Below are positions 36,661 to 45,818 of a stretch of 64,000 nt of DNA, piece by piece. The number at the start of each line of letters is the position of its first letter. Position 1 is the stretch's first letter. Source of the stretch: Candidatus Defluviicoccus seviourii (GTDB lineage: Bacteria; Pseudomonadota; Alphaproteobacteria; Rhodospirillales; Defluviicoccaceae); the NCBI GenBank assembly GCA_900609035.2, contig UXAT02000001.1, forward strand, positions 186,001 through 250,000, in the 5' to 3' direction. Below the pieces are notes generated by a model. It had not been told where the DNA came from, searched no databases, and worked only from the letters and a program-made list of their open reading frames with translations. The position numbers were made by a program, and so were the translations under genes.

Positions 36661-37806
36661 TCAAGTCCGGCCGGAGGTGGTTCGCTGGCCTTGGCCCTGA
36701 GCCGGCCGGACGAGCCAGACGCTGCCGCTTGAGATGATCGAGAAGCCTGCGCGCTCCAAACGCGCCGACAACTCGGCGGGCGTGCCGGTGTGGTAGATGT
36801 TGACGCGCACCCGGTCGCGCGTGAACAGCAGCGCATCAACGCGATCGACGGTCGGCAACTTCTCAAGGCGCGGCTGCACCGCAAGCCACGCGGCAAGATC
36901 GCCGACAGCCACATCGACCGCAGCGATCGTGTTGCCCCCCTCCTGAACGAGATTGGCAACCTTCCATTCGTCTTCCAGCGTGCTGAGTGTCACGAGCGCA
37001 GCGCGTGCAAAATGATCGTCGTCGCTCTCGTTGGCTTCGCGCCGCACTGTCACCGTCGTTTCCGACTGGGGGGCGAAGCTCGGTTTACGTTTAAGGGTGA
37101 CGTTAAGCGTGCGCGTAGCGGCGGCACCCGTGGGGCTTGCCACCGCCACCAGCACCTCGAACACGCCCAGCCGGCTCGCGAGCGCGGCAAGTTGGCTGCT
37201 GTCGCCGGCGGCTGCCTGGTTCGCATCCCCGAGCCCGGTCCCGGCGCTCCCATGGGCCGGGACGACGATCGGCACCAGCCCATCCGCAGTCAGGCTCGCC
37301 CAGGCGCGGCGCCACGGATTCTCGTCCTCCCACAGCAACCGCTGCCCGTCCCCGGCCTCATAAACCGGAACCACCAGTACCCGCGGTGAGATCTGCGTGA
37401 TCAGAGGCACGCCCCGCTCGCGCGCGATCGCGCGCACCCGGTCGGCTCTGAAAGCGTAGTTCAGCGTCGCCAGATAACGCACTGGGGAGACTTTCTCTTC
37501 CGTCACCCAGAACGACCGTGTCGCCCCTTGGATTTGCGCCGGCGGCACCTTGCCCAGAGATGCCCGCTGGCGCGACGGTGCCAGCCGATCGAACAGCGTC
37601 TCGAAGGCACGCACCTCGGCTTCGGCCAGGGCCAGGTCCTTGGCCGCGGCAGCCGTTGCCGAGGTGACGTCGACCTTCACCCGGTGCACCTCAAAGACGT
37701 TGCGCGCATCCTCGGCCGCAGCTCCGGTCGAGGTCGTTGCGCTTGCAACGCAGACTCCCACGACCAGCATCGCCAGCCATGCCACCGCTCGCCACAAACG
37801 GATCAT
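36661..37806 (-). CDS. DUF2066 family exported protein
   Basis: A 381-aa protein with a clear signal peptide (MIRLWRAVAWLAMLVVGVCVASA) and a DUF2066-type body: VFEVHRVKVDVTSATAAAAKDLALAEA near the N terminus and a YALNYAFRADRVRA-like motif (here YLATLNYAFRADRVRAI) around residue 120. Function is unknown. In alphaproteobacteria DUF2066 genes commonly stand between purM and hdaA, as here. The frame continues upstream to 38112 only as purM antisense. Confidence 0.85.
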   Translation of the reverse strand: MIRLWRAVAWLAMLVVGVCVASATTSTGAAAEDARNVFEVHRVKVDVTSATAAAAKDLALAEAEVRAFETLFDRLAPSRQRASLGKVPPAQIQGATRSFWVTEEKVSPVRYLATLNYAFRADRVRAIARERGVPLITQISPRVLVVPVYEAGDGQRLLWEDENPWRRAWASLTADGLVPIVVPAHGSAGTGLGDANQAAAGDSSQLAALASRLGVFEVLVAVASPTGAAATRTLNVTLKRKPSFAPQSETTVTVRREANESDDDHFARAALVTLSTLEDEWKVANLVQEGGNTIAAVDVAVGDLAAWLAVQPRLEKLPTVDRVDALLFTRDRVRVNIYHTGTPAELSARLERAGFSIISSGSVWLVRPAQGQGQRTTSGRT

Positions 37807-37878
37807 TGCGCACCGTCCCCGATCCAGTATTCTTCGCCCGCTTATCGATCTTAGTATCATCACACGTCGGGGACTACC

Positions 37879-38943
37879 ATTCGCGGCCTGACTTACAAGA
37901 GCGCCGGCGTCGACATTGATGCCGGATCCGCCCTGGTGGAAGCCATCAAGCCGCTGGCCGCCGCGACGGCGCGCCCCGGTGCGGGCGCCCGGCTGGGCGG
38001 CTTTGGCGCGCTGTTCGACCTGAAGGCCGCTGGCTACCGTGATCCGCTGCTGGTAGCGACGACCGACGGCGTCGGCACCAAGCTCAAGATCGCGATCGCG
38101 GTCGGCCACCATGACGGGATCGGCATCGACCTCGTTGCCATGTGCGTCAACGATCTCGTCGTCGAGGGCGCGGAACCCTTGTTCTTCCTTGATTACTACG
38201 CGACCGGCGCGCTCTCGGTCGAGGCCGGGCGTGCCATCATTGCCGGCATTGCCGAGGGCTGCCGGATTGCCGGCTGTGCGCTGATTGGTGGCGAAACGGC
38301 CGAAATGCCGGGAATGTACGCCGCCGGCGACTACGACCTCGCCGGTTTCGCCGTCGGTGCTGTCGAGCGCGACCAGGTGCTGGCCGGGACTGCGGCACAG
38401 GCTGGCGATGTCATCTTAGGATTGGCCTCCAGCGGCTTGCATTCGAACGGCTTTTCGCTTGTTCGCCGTGTCGTGCACGACCTTGGCCTCGATTACGCGG
38501 GTGAAGCGCCGTTTGCGCCGGGCGAAGGGCTAGGCGTCTCGCTGCTGACGCCGACCCGCATCTATGTCCGCAGCTGCCTTGCCGCACTTGCGGCGGGTGG
38601 CGTCCGCGCGCTCGCCCATATCACCGGTGGCGGCCTGATCGACAACATTCCGCGCACCGTGCCGGATTCTCTCGCCGTCGAGATCGACGCCTGCGCCTGG
38701 TCGCTGCCAGCCGTGTTCCGCTGGCTTGCGGAAGCCGCAGGCCTGCCGGCGGCGGAGCTGGCGCGCACCTTCAACTGCGGCATCGGCATGGTGCTGACGG
38801 TCGCACCGGAGCGGGCTGAGGAGCTGGCAACGCTTCTGCGCGCCCATGGCGAAACGGTGTACACAATCGGGCGGCTGGTGGCGGCCGGAGCGGATCAACC
38901 ACGTGTCTTGCTGCAAGGAGCCGCGCGCACGTGGCCAAGCTGA
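37879..38943 (+). CDS. purM: Phosphoribosylformylglycinamidine cyclo-ligase (AIR synthetase), probable ATT start
   Basis: Catalyses ATP-dependent ring closure of FGAM to AIR in purine synthesis. Conserved segments include [13 protein letters not shown] at the N terminus, [24 protein letters not shown] and [12 protein letters not shown]. The first ATG/GTG/TTG in frame is GTG 37936, which would delete the conserved N-terminal segment. Upstream of it, back to an in-frame TAG at 37852, only ATT (37879) and CTG (37888) could start. ATT has GGGGACTACC in front, so I annotate 354 aa from there. The stop overlaps purN by 13 bases. Confidence 0.88.
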   Translation: MRGLTYKSAGVDIDAGSALVEAIKPLAAATARPGAGARLGGFGALFDLKAAGYRDPLLVATTDGVGTKLKIAIAVGHHDGIGIDLVAMCVNDLVVEGAEPLFFLDYYATGALSVEAGRAIIAGIAEGCRIAGCALIGGETAEMPGMYAAGDYDLAGFAVGAVERDQVLAGTAAQAGDVILGLASSGLHSNGFSLVRRVVHDLGLDYAGEAPFAPGEGLGVSLLTPTRIYVRSCLAALAAGGVRALAHITGGGLIDNIPRTVPDSLAVEIDACAWSLPAVFRWLAEAAGLPAAELARTFNCGIGMVLTVAPERAEELATLLRAHGETVYTIGRLVAAGADQPRVLLQGAARTWPS

Positions 38944-39584
38944 AGATCGGCGTCCTTATCTCCGGACGTGGCAGCAACCTGCAGGCGCTGATCGACGCCG
39001 CCGCAGATACTGCCTTCCCCGCCACCATCGCGACCGTCATCTCGAACGAGCCCGACGTCGCCGGTTTGGCGCGCGCACAGGCCGCCGGCATTCCGACCGC
39101 GACCATCAATCACCGCGATTTCCCCGACCGCGCTGCTTTCGAAGATGCGCTGCACGCCGCGTTGGGCGAAGCCGGCGTCGAACTGGTCTGCCTCGCCGGC
39201 TTCATGCGGCTCTTGACCGAAGGGTTCGTGGGGCGCTGGTGGGACCGGCTGATCAACATCCACCCGTCGCTGTTGCCGGCCTTTCGCGGTCTGCACGTGC
39301 ACGAAGCCGTGCTCGCCTACGGTGCCCGCTTCAGCGGCTGTACGGTGCACTACGTCCGGCCGGCAATGGACGACGGCCCGATCATCGTCCAGGCCGCCGT
39401 GCCGGTGCTGGCCGATGACGACGCCGACCAGTTAGCCGCCCGCATCCTCGCCGAGGAGCACCGCATCTACCCGCTGGCGGTGCGGCTGATTGCCGAGGGA
39501 CGGGTGCGGGTCGAGGGCGAGCGGGTGCAGGTCGCGAACGCCAAGGCTCCGGGGACAAGCTTGCTCAATCCGCTGCCGGATTGA
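38931..39584 (+). CDS. purN: Phosphoribosylglycinamide formyltransferase
   Basis: Transfers a formyl group from 10-formyl-THF to [19 protein letters not shown] at the N terminus binds the substrate phosphate. [14 protein letters not shown] (~residue 108) and [14 protein letters not shown] (~137) hold the catalytic Asn, His and Asp. It has 217 aa. The start is GTG at 38931, 13 bases inside purM, so the pair is likely coupled. Confidence 0.96.
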   Translation: MAKLKIGVLISGRGSNLQALIDAAADTAFPATIATVISNEPDVAGLARAQAAGIPTATINHRDFPDRAAFEDALHAALGEAGVELVCLAGFMRLLTEGFVGRWWDRLINIHPSLLPAFRGLHVHEAVLAYGARFSGCTVHYVRPAMDDGPIIVQAAVPVLADDDADQLAARILAEEHRIYPLAVRLIAEGRVRVEGERVQVANAKAPGTSLLNPLPD

Positions 39585-39619
39585 ACGAGCCTTCCCCTTC
39601 AAGCACTTGCCGCCGTTCT

Positions 39620-40042
39620 TTAACCAACCACTTCCAGATCGCTGAAGAAGAAGCGGATCTCGATCGCCGCGTTCTCCGGCGAGTCGGAACCGTGCACCGC
39701 GTTTTCCTGCACATTGAGGCCGAACGCCTTGCGGACGGTGCCGTCGGCGGCATTGGCGGGGTTGGTCGCGCCCATGATGGCGCGGTTGCGGGTGACCGCA
39801 TCCTCGCCCTCGAGAACTTGGGCAACGACCGGGCCAGAAACCATGTAGGCGACGAGCTCGCCGTAGAAGGGGCGCTCCGCGTGCACGGCGTAGAACTTCT
39901 TCGCCTGCTCCTCGGTCAGCCGCAGCCGCTTCTGGGCGACGATGCGCAGACCGCCATCCTCAAACAGGGCGTTGATCTTGCCGGTAACGTTGCGTGCCGT
40001 AGCGTCCGGCTTGATGATGGACAGTGTTCTTTCGACGGCCAT
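39620..40042 (-). CDS. ndk: Nucleoside diphosphate kinase
   Basis: Balances NTP pools by ping-pong phosphate transfer via an active-site His. The 140-aa protein starts [15 protein letters not shown] and carries [10 protein letters not shown] with the phosphorylated His (~residue 117). A GAGAGGGAG stretch lies upstream of the ATG at 40042. It converges on purN with a 35-bp gap. Confidence 0.97.
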   Translation of the reverse strand: MAVERTLSIIKPDATARNVTGKINALFEDGGLRIVAQKRLRLTEEQAKKFYAVHAERPFYGELVAYMVSGPVVAQVLEGEDAVTRNRAIMGATNPANAADGTVRKAFGLNVQENAVHGSDSPENAAIEIRFFFSDLEVVG

Positions 40043-40268
40043 AGCCCTACTCCCTCTCTTCATGATTGGGGATTTCTGAAAGCGCGGACCACGGATCGCT
40101 CTGCCGTCCCGGGATAGCTTGCACGACACGTGATTCGCCGCTCGCGCGCGGGTATAGACCGCACACGAATTGCAGGCAAGCAAGTGCGGCAAAGCATGCC
40201 GGGAACACGCGAACGGTGCGGGATCAAGCGCGTCTCAGCGATCGGCGCCACTTTGGCAAGCGCGCCGC

Positions 40269-40296
40269 TTGACGAAGCTATACATTTGTATAGCAT
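40269..40296 (+). promoter_or_regulatory. brnTA promoter with 18-bp perfect palindromic operator
   Basis: TTGACG (40269-40274) and TAGCAT (40291-40296), spaced by 16 bases, form a candidate promoter. The spacer and -10 are overlapped by a perfect palindrome GCTATACATTTGTATAGC (40277-40294). BrnT/BrnA-type operons are autorepressed by the antitoxin or the complex, so this is the likely operator. The predicted transcript would begin close to the brnT ATG (40303), suggesting a very short leader. Confidence 0.6.
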
Positions 40297-40302
40297 GAGG
40301 CC

Positions 40303-40608
40303 ATGCAGGACCAGCTCGCAGGCTTCGACTGGGATGCCGGCAACGGCGCGAAATGCAGCAAGCACGGTGTGTCTCGCCGAGAGATTGAGGCCCTCTTCGC
40401 CCGGCCCATCATGATCCTGCCCGATGAGACTCACTCAACGCACGAGGAACGACTCCGCGCGATCGGTTACACCGCCGGCGGACGGGCCGTTTTCGTGGTT
40501 TTCACGTTGAGAGAGCGTGACGGCAAGACATACATTCGGCCGATTTCTGCCCGCTACATGCACAAGCAGGAGGTCACCCACTTTGAAAAAGAAAATCCCA
40601 CGCTTTGA
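40303..40608 (+). CDS. brnT: BrnT family ribonuclease toxin (DUF497)
   Basis: A type II toxin of 101 aa. FDWDAGNGAKCSKHGVS near the N terminus, ERLRAIGYTAGGRAVFVVFTL (~50-70) and ISARYMHKQE near the C terminus follow the BrnT pattern of a small RNase. The antitoxin gene overlaps its 3' end by 26 bases in another frame, as is usual for brnT-brnA order. Confidence 0.9.
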   Translation: MQDQLAGFDWDAGNGAKCSKHGVSRREIEALFARPIMILPDETHSTHEERLRAIGYTAGGRAVFVVFTLRERDGKTYIRPISARYMHKQEVTHFEKENPTL

Positions 40609-40834
40609 GAGCGATGAGGAAGCGGAAGCCTTTGTCGCTACCGCCGATCTGACCCAGTATGATCTTACCGGCGCAAGACCGGTGCACTTCGAGTTCGAGA
40701 AAAAGGCGGCGCAGATCAACATGCGCGTTCCCCGGGGACTCCTCGATGCGGTGAAGGCGCGCGCGGAGGCACGCGGCATTCCCTACACCCGCTTCATACG
40801 CGAAATCCTCGAGAAGGCAGTCGCATCGCAGTAG
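40583..40834 (+). CDS. brnA: BrnA-type antitoxin with ribbon-helix-helix domain
   Basis: The 83-aa product has an acidic N-terminal toxin-binding part (PRFESDEEAEAFVATADLTQ) and a C-terminal CopG-like DNA-binding part (QINMRVPRGLLDAVKARAE, then GIPYTRFIREILEKAV). The start is TTG at 40583, inside brnT, behind AGGAGG at nine bases. It should neutralise BrnT and repress at the palindrome upstream of brnT. Confidence 0.88.
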   Translation: MKKKIPRFESDEEAEAFVATADLTQYDLTGARPVHFEFEKKAAQINMRVPRGLLDAVKARAEARGIPYTRFIREILEKAVASQ

Positions 40835-40987
40835 CACCCCCTCGCCGGTTGTTCCGCCTCCTGGTCACCCGCCCCGGCTCAGGCGATGGGGATGTCGAGC
40901 TTGGCGAGCGCCCCCCCGAAGCATGCAGGGAACACGCGATCTGTCCCCGTGCGGACGTTCGTGCCGGCGCTGCTATGAAAGGATTGC

Positions 40988-41338
40988 ATGATGCTCGGAT
41001 ACTTTTCCCTCATTCTGATCTGCCAGCTTGCCGGCGAAGTGGTTGTCAGGCTGAGCGGCGTCCCGATCCCGGGGCCTGTCATCGGCATGGCGCTGTTGTT
41101 CTTAGGACTGCTCGTCAAGGGCGGTATCCCGGACGGCCTCGCCAAGACCGCCGACGCGCTGCTTGGCAACCTGTCGCTCTTGTTCGTGCCGGCGGGTGTG
41201 GGCGTCATGCTGCACACCCAACTCCTTGGGCGCGAGCTGGTGCCGATTGCGGCTTCGATCGTCCTCGGCACGCTGATCACGATCACGGTGACCGCGCTCG
41301 TCATGAGCCGGCTCAGCCGCAAGGGCACGCCGACATGA
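40988..41338 (+). CDS. lrgA: CidA/LrgA family holin-like membrane protein
   Basis: A 116-aa four-helix membrane protein with the family motif GVPIPGPVIGMALLFLGL (~residue 24). CidA/LrgA proteins act with LrgB in murein hydrolase control or in export of small organic acids such as pyruvate. AAAGGATTGC precedes the ATG. Its stop overlaps the lrgB ATG by four bases. Confidence 0.92.
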   Translation: MMLGYFSLILICQLAGEVVVRLSGVPIPGPVIGMALLFLGLLVKGGIPDGLAKTADALLGNLSLLFVPAGVGVMLHTQLLGRELVPIAASIVLGTLITITVTALVMSRLSRKGTPT

Positions 41339-42054
41339 GCGCGCAGCTGCAGGCGCTGTGGGCCACGCTCGGCGCTGGCCCGCTCCTCTTCCTCACCGTC
41401 ACCCTTCTCGCCCATCAGGCCGGCATGAAGTTGTTCCACTTGAGCGGCGGCAACCCGCTCGTCAATCCGGTCCTGATCGCCATGGGCCTGATCATCGCCC
41501 TGCTGGTGGCAACCGCCACCCCCTACCCGACCTACTTTGATGGTGCGAAGTTCGTGCACTTCCTCCTTGGCCCGGCGACAGTCGCACTCGCCATTCCCCT
41601 TTACCGGCAGATCCAACACGTCCGCCGCTCCCTGGTCGGCATCCTAACGGCCGTCGTCGTCGGCTCGCTGACCGCCATCATCACCGCCGTCGGCATTGCT
41701 TGGGCGCTGGGCGCGTCGGAGAAGACACTCCTTTCACTGGCACCGAAGTCGGCCACCGCGCCGGTCGCGATGGCGATCACCGAGCAAGTTGGCGGCCTGC
41801 CGACGCTGACGGCACCGGTGGTCATCCTCACCGGCATCACCGGCGCGATGACGGCAACGACGCTCATTCGCCTGCTCCGGATCAAGGACTGGCGCGCCGG
41901 CGGCCTTGCGATCGGGCTTGCCTCGCACGGCATCGGCACCGCCCGGGCTTTCCAGGTTAACGAGCTGGCGGGCGCCTTTTCCGGCCTCGCCATGGGTCTG
42001 AACGCGCTGGCGACCGCAATCCTGGTACCGCTGTTGTTGCGGTTGTTCTTCTAG
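41335..42054 (+). CDS. lrgB: LrgB/CidB family membrane protein
   Basis: A 239-aa polytopic membrane protein. Characteristic stretches are GGNPLVNPVLIAMGL, FLLGPATVALAIPLYRQ, LAPKSATAPVAMAI and SHGIGTARAFQ. It works with LrgA as a two-component membrane system. The ATG lies inside the lrgA stop (ATGA). Confidence 0.93.
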   Translation: MSAQLQALWATLGAGPLLFLTVTLLAHQAGMKLFHLSGGNPLVNPVLIAMGLIIALLVATATPYPTYFDGAKFVHFLLGPATVALAIPLYRQIQHVRRSLVGILTAVVVGSLTAIITAVGIAWALGASEKTLLSLAPKSATAPVAMAITEQVGGLPTLTAPVVILTGITGAMTATTLIRLLRIKDWRAGGLAIGLASHGIGTARAFQVNELAGAFSGLAMGLNALATAILVPLLLRLFF

Positions 42055-42171
42055 CCGGCGGTCAAGAACGGAGAGGTCTTAATGCCTGCCAACCCCGATT
42101 AAGAATTCGTTAACCACTGTGTGGCATAAACCGCGAACTAACGCGCTTCAGTGTGATGGGAGGCTTTGGCG

Positions 42172-42555
42172 ATGGACGGCGGAAGTGGTGCCCCGTTGGC
42201 GTGTATAGGCGCCGTTGTGATCCGCCGCTGGCTCGTTGTCGCGAGCAGCCGCTGCCCCGACGGCAGGATCGGCGCCTATGTGGCGTCAAGCGAGCGCATC
42301 GGCTCGAATCCGCCGGTGCCCGTGCCGGGTATGCCTTCTGGTGGCACCGAAGACCTCTGGGTGGACGCTACACGCTTCACATCCGAGACGTTTGATACCG
42401 GCGAGATCAGCGATCTCGAGGCGTTTCTTGAGGCGATGGCTGAACTTGAGCGGGTGGGCGCAACCATTCTCGACGCCGAGGCCTGGCAGGCGATCAAGAA
42501 AGCCGCTGCGCGCCGCATCATCCGCCTGCAAAGCGAGCAAGCCTTCACCGACTGA
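42172..42555 (+). CDS. Hypothetical protein (127 aa)
   Basis: An unrecognised protein starting at ATG 42172 behind GGGAGGCTTTGGCG. A short hydrophobic stretch (PLACIGAVVIRRWLVVASS) sits near the N terminus. The C-terminal 60 residues are predicted helical and acidic/basic mixed (DLEAFLEAMAELERVG... AWQAIKKAAARRIIRL). It stands alone between lrgB and the ChaN-like gene. Real coding is supported by the ribosome-binding site and codon bias. Confidence 0.6.
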   Translation: MDGGSGAPLACIGAVVIRRWLVVASSRCPDGRIGAYVASSERIGSNPPVPVPGMPSGGTEDLWVDATRFTSETFDTGEISDLEAFLEAMAELERVGATILDAEAWQAIKKAAARRIIRLQSEQAFTD

Positions 42556-42641
42556 CGGTTAGCGTGCCCGCGGTCCACGACCGCGTGCGGCAGCTCCCTC
42601 CCTGCTGACGGCCCTTGCCGTTCGCGCTGCGCCGGCAGACA

Positions 42642-43604
42642 ATGCCGGCCGCAATGACACCAGCCGTCACACCCAGGGCGAACCAATCGCAGCCACCCGC
42701 TTCGCGTTCGCCGCGCCGGCCGGCACAAGGCGCCGTCGCCGCCTGCGTCATTGCCCTTGCCTTGAGCGCATGCACCTCCGATCGCAGCAGCGAATGCGCG
42801 CCGGCTGGCCGCTGGATCGACCCCGCTACCGGGCAGCCGGTTACAGCCGACGGGCTGTCGGCCGGGCTTGCGGCACGACCGATCGTGCTCCTAGGCGAGG
42901 AGCACGACAACGCGGCGCACCACCGCTGGCAGTTGAACGTCATCGAAGAACTCCAGGCGCGCCGGCCCGTTCTCGTGCTCGGCTTCGAGATGTTCGGGCG
43001 CTCTTCGCAGCCGGTGCTCGATCAGTGGGTTGCCGGCGAACTCGATGCCGACCAGTTTCTCCTCGCCGCCCGCTGGAAGGAGACCTGGGGCTTCGATCCC
43101 CAGCTCTATCTGCCGATTTTCGAGTTTGCGCGCCGGCACAAGCTGCCGATGCGGGCCCTCAACGTCGACCGCACGTTGATCCGCCGCGTTGCGCGCGAGG
43201 GCTTGGCGGCGGTTCCCAGTACCGAGAGAGAGGGCATCGGCGATCCGGCACCAGCCCTGCCCGCCTATCGCCGCTGGCTCGCCGAGGTCTTTGCTCACAG
43301 GCACGCGCCGCATGGCGATCGGGCTGCGGCCGTGCCGGACCCCGCGTTCGAGCGTTTCGTGGCGGCGCAACTGACCTGGGATCGGGCAATGGCCGAAGCC
43401 CTCGCCGCAGCGCACGCCCAGCCGGGAGCGCCGCTGGTGGTCGGCATCGCCGGGATCGGCCACCTGCAGAACGGCTGGGGCATCCCGCATCAGCTGCGCG
43501 ACTTGGGCATCGTTGACGCCGCCGTGCTGCTGCCGGTCGCGGCCGGCACGGCGTGTGCGGATCTGCCGGCCGGTTTTGCCGATGCGGTTTTCGTTATCGA
43601 GTGA
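42642..43604 (+). CDS. ChaN family (haem-binding uptake, Tiki-superfamily) lipoprotein
   Basis: An N-terminal hydrophobic segment ends in a lipobox (LALSAC). The body carries IVLLGEEHDNAAHHRWQL (ChaN/EreA-like His motif), FEMFGRSSQPVLD, and near the end LVVGIAGIGHLQNGWGIP. ChaN proteins bind haem in iron-regulated systems; here no iron-uptake neighbours are seen, so the role is open. Start uncertain: TTG 42615, ATG 42642 or ATG 42654, none with a strong ribosome-binding site. Confidence 0.82.
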   Translation: MPAAMTPAVTPRANQSQPPASRSPRRPAQGAVAACVIALALSACTSDRSSECAPAGRWIDPATGQPVTADGLSAGLAARPIVLLGEEHDNAAHHRWQLNVIEELQARRPVLVLGFEMFGRSSQPVLDQWVAGELDADQFLLAARWKETWGFDPQLYLPIFEFARRHKLPMRALNVDRTLIRRVAREGLAAVPSTEREGIGDPAPALPAYRRWLAEVFAHRHAPHGDRAAAVPDPAFERFVAAQLTWDRAMAEALAAAHAQPGAPLVVGIAGIGHLQNGWGIPHQLRDLGIVDAAVLLPVAAGTACADLPAGFADAVFVIE

Positions 43605-43620
43605 GTGGGCGCCGATTGCG

Positions 43621-43659
43621 TCGCGTCACCGGAGCGCGTCACCGGATCGCGTCAGCGGC
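43621..43659. repeat. Three tandem 13-bp units at the end of the CorC-type gene
   Basis: TCGCGTCACCGGA, GCGCGTCACCGGA and TCGCGTCAGCGGC follow each other at 43621, 43634 and 43647. The stop codon of the minus-strand CBS-domain gene (43652-43654) lies in the last unit, and each unit repeats the TGACGC of that stop region. Confidence 0.85.
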
Positions 43660-44950
43660 GACGGGTGGCGGGCGCACGCTCGGCCAGGATCTTGTCGATG
43701 CGGCGGCCATCCATGTCGACCACCTCGAAGCGCCAGCCGCGCCAGAGAAACGATTCACCTGGCGTCGGCAGCCGGCGGAGGTGCCACAGCACGAAACCAG
43801 CGACGGTGTGGAAGTCTTGCCCGGGCGGCAAATCGAGCTCCAGGATATCAGCGATGTTGTCAACCGGCATTGAACCATCGAGCAGCCAGGAACCATCCTC
43901 ACGCTGCACCGCCGGCGCATCCTCCGGTCCAACGGGCTGATCAAGGCTGCCGACGATCGCGCTCAGGATATCGGTCGCGGTGACGATCCCCTCGAAGCTA
44001 CCGTACTCGTCCACAACCAGGGCCATATGAATTGGATTCGTCCTCAACATTTCGATCACGTCGAGAACGTCTGCTCCTTCATGAACGACGATGGCGTTCC
44101 TCACAAGGCTACCGACGTCAAGCGGATCGTCGGTAAGGCACGCGTTGAGGACGTCCTTCGTCTGCACAACACCGACGACCTCGTCGATCCTGCCGCGACA
44201 CGCCGGCAAGCGGGAATGCCGCGTTTGGCGCAAGGCAGCCCGGATCGACGCTTGGTCACCGTCCAGATTGATCCAATCGACATCTGGCCGCGGTGTCATC
44301 ACGGAACGCGCGGTCCGATCCCCCAACCGCAAGATGCTTGACAGCATCTGTCCTTCCGCGGGCTCGACGATGCCAGCGGCCTCACCTTCGCGGATCAGGG
44401 CCTTGATCTCCTCCTCAGTCACCGCCGGCTGCGCCGTGTGGCCAAGGCCCATCAACCGCATTGCCAGGTGTGACGACCGGTCCAGCAGCCAGACCGCTGG
44501 CGCCGCCACGCGTGCGAGCAGTTCGAGCGGCATCGCGACCATCGCTGCGGTCCCGGCAGGATTGCGCAAGGCCAACCGTTTGGGGACAAGCTCGCCGACG
44601 ATCAGCGTCAAGTAGACGATGATGACGACGACGGCCGCCAGTGCCACCGGTTCGACGAGCGCAGCCGGTACGCCTGCCGCGGCCAGCCAACCGGCAAGCG
44701 CCTCAGCAATCGTGGCGCCGCTGAAGGCTCCGGTCAGGACCCCGACCAGCGTAATGCCCACCTGAACGGTGGAGAGAAAGCGTCCTGGATCGACGCTAAG
44801 CTGCAACGCCCTTGCCGCGCCGGTGCTGCCCTGCTGCGCCATCACCTTGAGCTGTGACGGCCGGACCGAAACCATCGCCAGCTCCGCCATCGCAAGGAAG
44901 CCATTGACAACAATCAGCATCAGGACGACAACGAGGTCGAGAGCGAGCAT
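43652..44950 (-). CDS. CNNM/CorC family protein: DUF21 membrane domain, paired CBS domains, CorC_HlyC domain
   Basis: A 432-aa membrane protein. Residues ~1-190 contain about four hydrophobic helices of the DUF21/CNNM type (NGFLAMAELAMVSVRPSQL), linked to Mg/Co efflux or homeostasis. Two CBS domains follow (~205-330, VMTPRPDVDWINLDGD... MALVVDEYGSFEGIVTATDIL), then the C-terminal transporter-associated domain (~345-425). Its ATG overlaps head-to-head with the ATG of the plus-strand gene at 44949. Confidence 0.92.
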   Translation of the reverse strand: MLALDLVVVLMLIVVNGFLAMAELAMVSVRPSQLKVMAQQGSTGAARALQLSVDPGRFLSTVQVGITLVGVLTGAFSGATIAEALAGWLAAAGVPAALVEPVALAAVVVIIVYLTLIVGELVPKRLALRNPAGTAAMVAMPLELLARVAAPAVWLLDRSSHLAMRLMGLGHTAQPAVTEEEIKALIREGEAAGIVEPAEGQMLSSILRLGDRTARSVMTPRPDVDWINLDGDQASIRAALRQTRHSRLPACRGRIDEVVGVVQTKDVLNACLTDDPLDVGSLVRNAIVVHEGADVLDVIEMLRTNPIHMALVVDEYGSFEGIVTATDILSAIVGSLDQPVGPEDAPAVQREDGSWLLDGSMPVDNIADILELDLPPGQDFHTVAGFVLWHLRRLPTPGESFLWRGWRFEVVDMDGRRIDKILAERAPATRRR

Positions 44951-45818
44951 GATTCCAAGGGTCCTTCCCGCGCTGGCTGTGGCGATACTGCTGCTCGGTG
45001 CCTTCCGTGAGGCTGGCGCCGGCGAGGGCGACGGGCAATCAAGCCCCTGTTTGCAGCGCTACCGCGAGGTCGTGTCCTTTCAGCCGGCGCCGGCCGATGT
45101 CGGTCGGGCGCCGCTGGATGTGCTAGCCCCTTTGGCGCCGCACCAACCATTTGCCGTCGAGGCCAACCTCAGCATCAAGGAGCTCGCCGGCCCAATCCCG
45201 ATCGCCCTCCATGTGCGCTATCCCGAAGGCTCGATCAACCCCGGCAGCAAGGACACGCCTGCCGGCGGCGCCCAATTCTATGCCCCGGTTTTGGCCGGTT
45301 CCGAGGCAACGGCAGCCTGCCTTGGCTACCGCGTCCGCTTCGAGGATGGTTTCGCCTTCGCCCGCGGCGGCAAGCTGCCGGGCCTGTTCGGATCCGAAGG
45401 TGCTCCGGTGACGACGGCAAGCGGCTGCCGGCCGGTGTACGACCAAGCCGGCTTCAGCGCCCGGCTGATGTGGCGCTCGGGCGGCCGCGGTGAGGTCTAT
45501 GCGTATACCCAGAACAAGACCGCGCGCTGCGGCGAGAGCCTGGGCCGCGGCAACTGGACGTACGCAACCGGACCCTGGATCGCCGTCCAGGAGGAGGTGA
45601 TCCTCAACACGCCGGGCCATGACGACGGCCGGGTGCGGGTATGGATCGATGGCCGCCTCGTCCTCGACCAAGGAGGGCTCCTTTACCGATCAGGCCCGGC
45701 CGTGCATATCCAAGGACTGTTCTTCAGCACGTTTTTCGGTGGCAAGAAGCCAGACTGGGCATCACCCCGCGATCAGGGCACCGACTTCGCCGATTTTCGC
45801 CTCGGTCTGCCGCGCTAA
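44949..45818 (+). CDS. Secreted polysaccharide lyase family 14-like protein
   Basis: After a signal peptide (MIPRVLPALAVAILLLGAF) the 289-aa protein shows a beta-sandwich pattern like PL14 and related lyases: ARGGKLPGLFG (~residue 135), FSARLMWRSGGRGEVYAY (~170), then DGRVRVWIDGRLVLDQGG and FFSTFFGGKKPDWAS near the C terminus. This would be an exported polysaccharide-binding or -cleaving protein; the substrate is unknown. The gene shares two bases of its start codon with the divergent CorC-type gene. Confidence 0.78.
   Translation: MIPRVLPALAVAILLLGAFREAGAGEGDGQSSPCLQRYREVVSFQPAPADVGRAPLDVLAPLAPHQPFAVEANLSIKELAGPIPIALHVRYPEGSINPGSKDTPAGGAQFYAPVLAGSEATAACLGYRVRFEDGFAFARGGKLPGLFGSEGAPVTTASGCRPVYDQAGFSARLMWRSGGRGEVYAYTQNKTARCGESLGRGNWTYATGPWIAVQEEVILNTPGHDDGRVRVWIDGRLVLDQGGLLYRSGPAVHIQGLFFSTFFGGKKPDWASPRDQGTDFADFRLGLPR

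Noticed and set aside
40849..41334. Extension of the LrgB frame upstream
   Set aside because: It runs through lrgA in another frame; lrgA has clear family motifs and lrgB starts in its stop codon.
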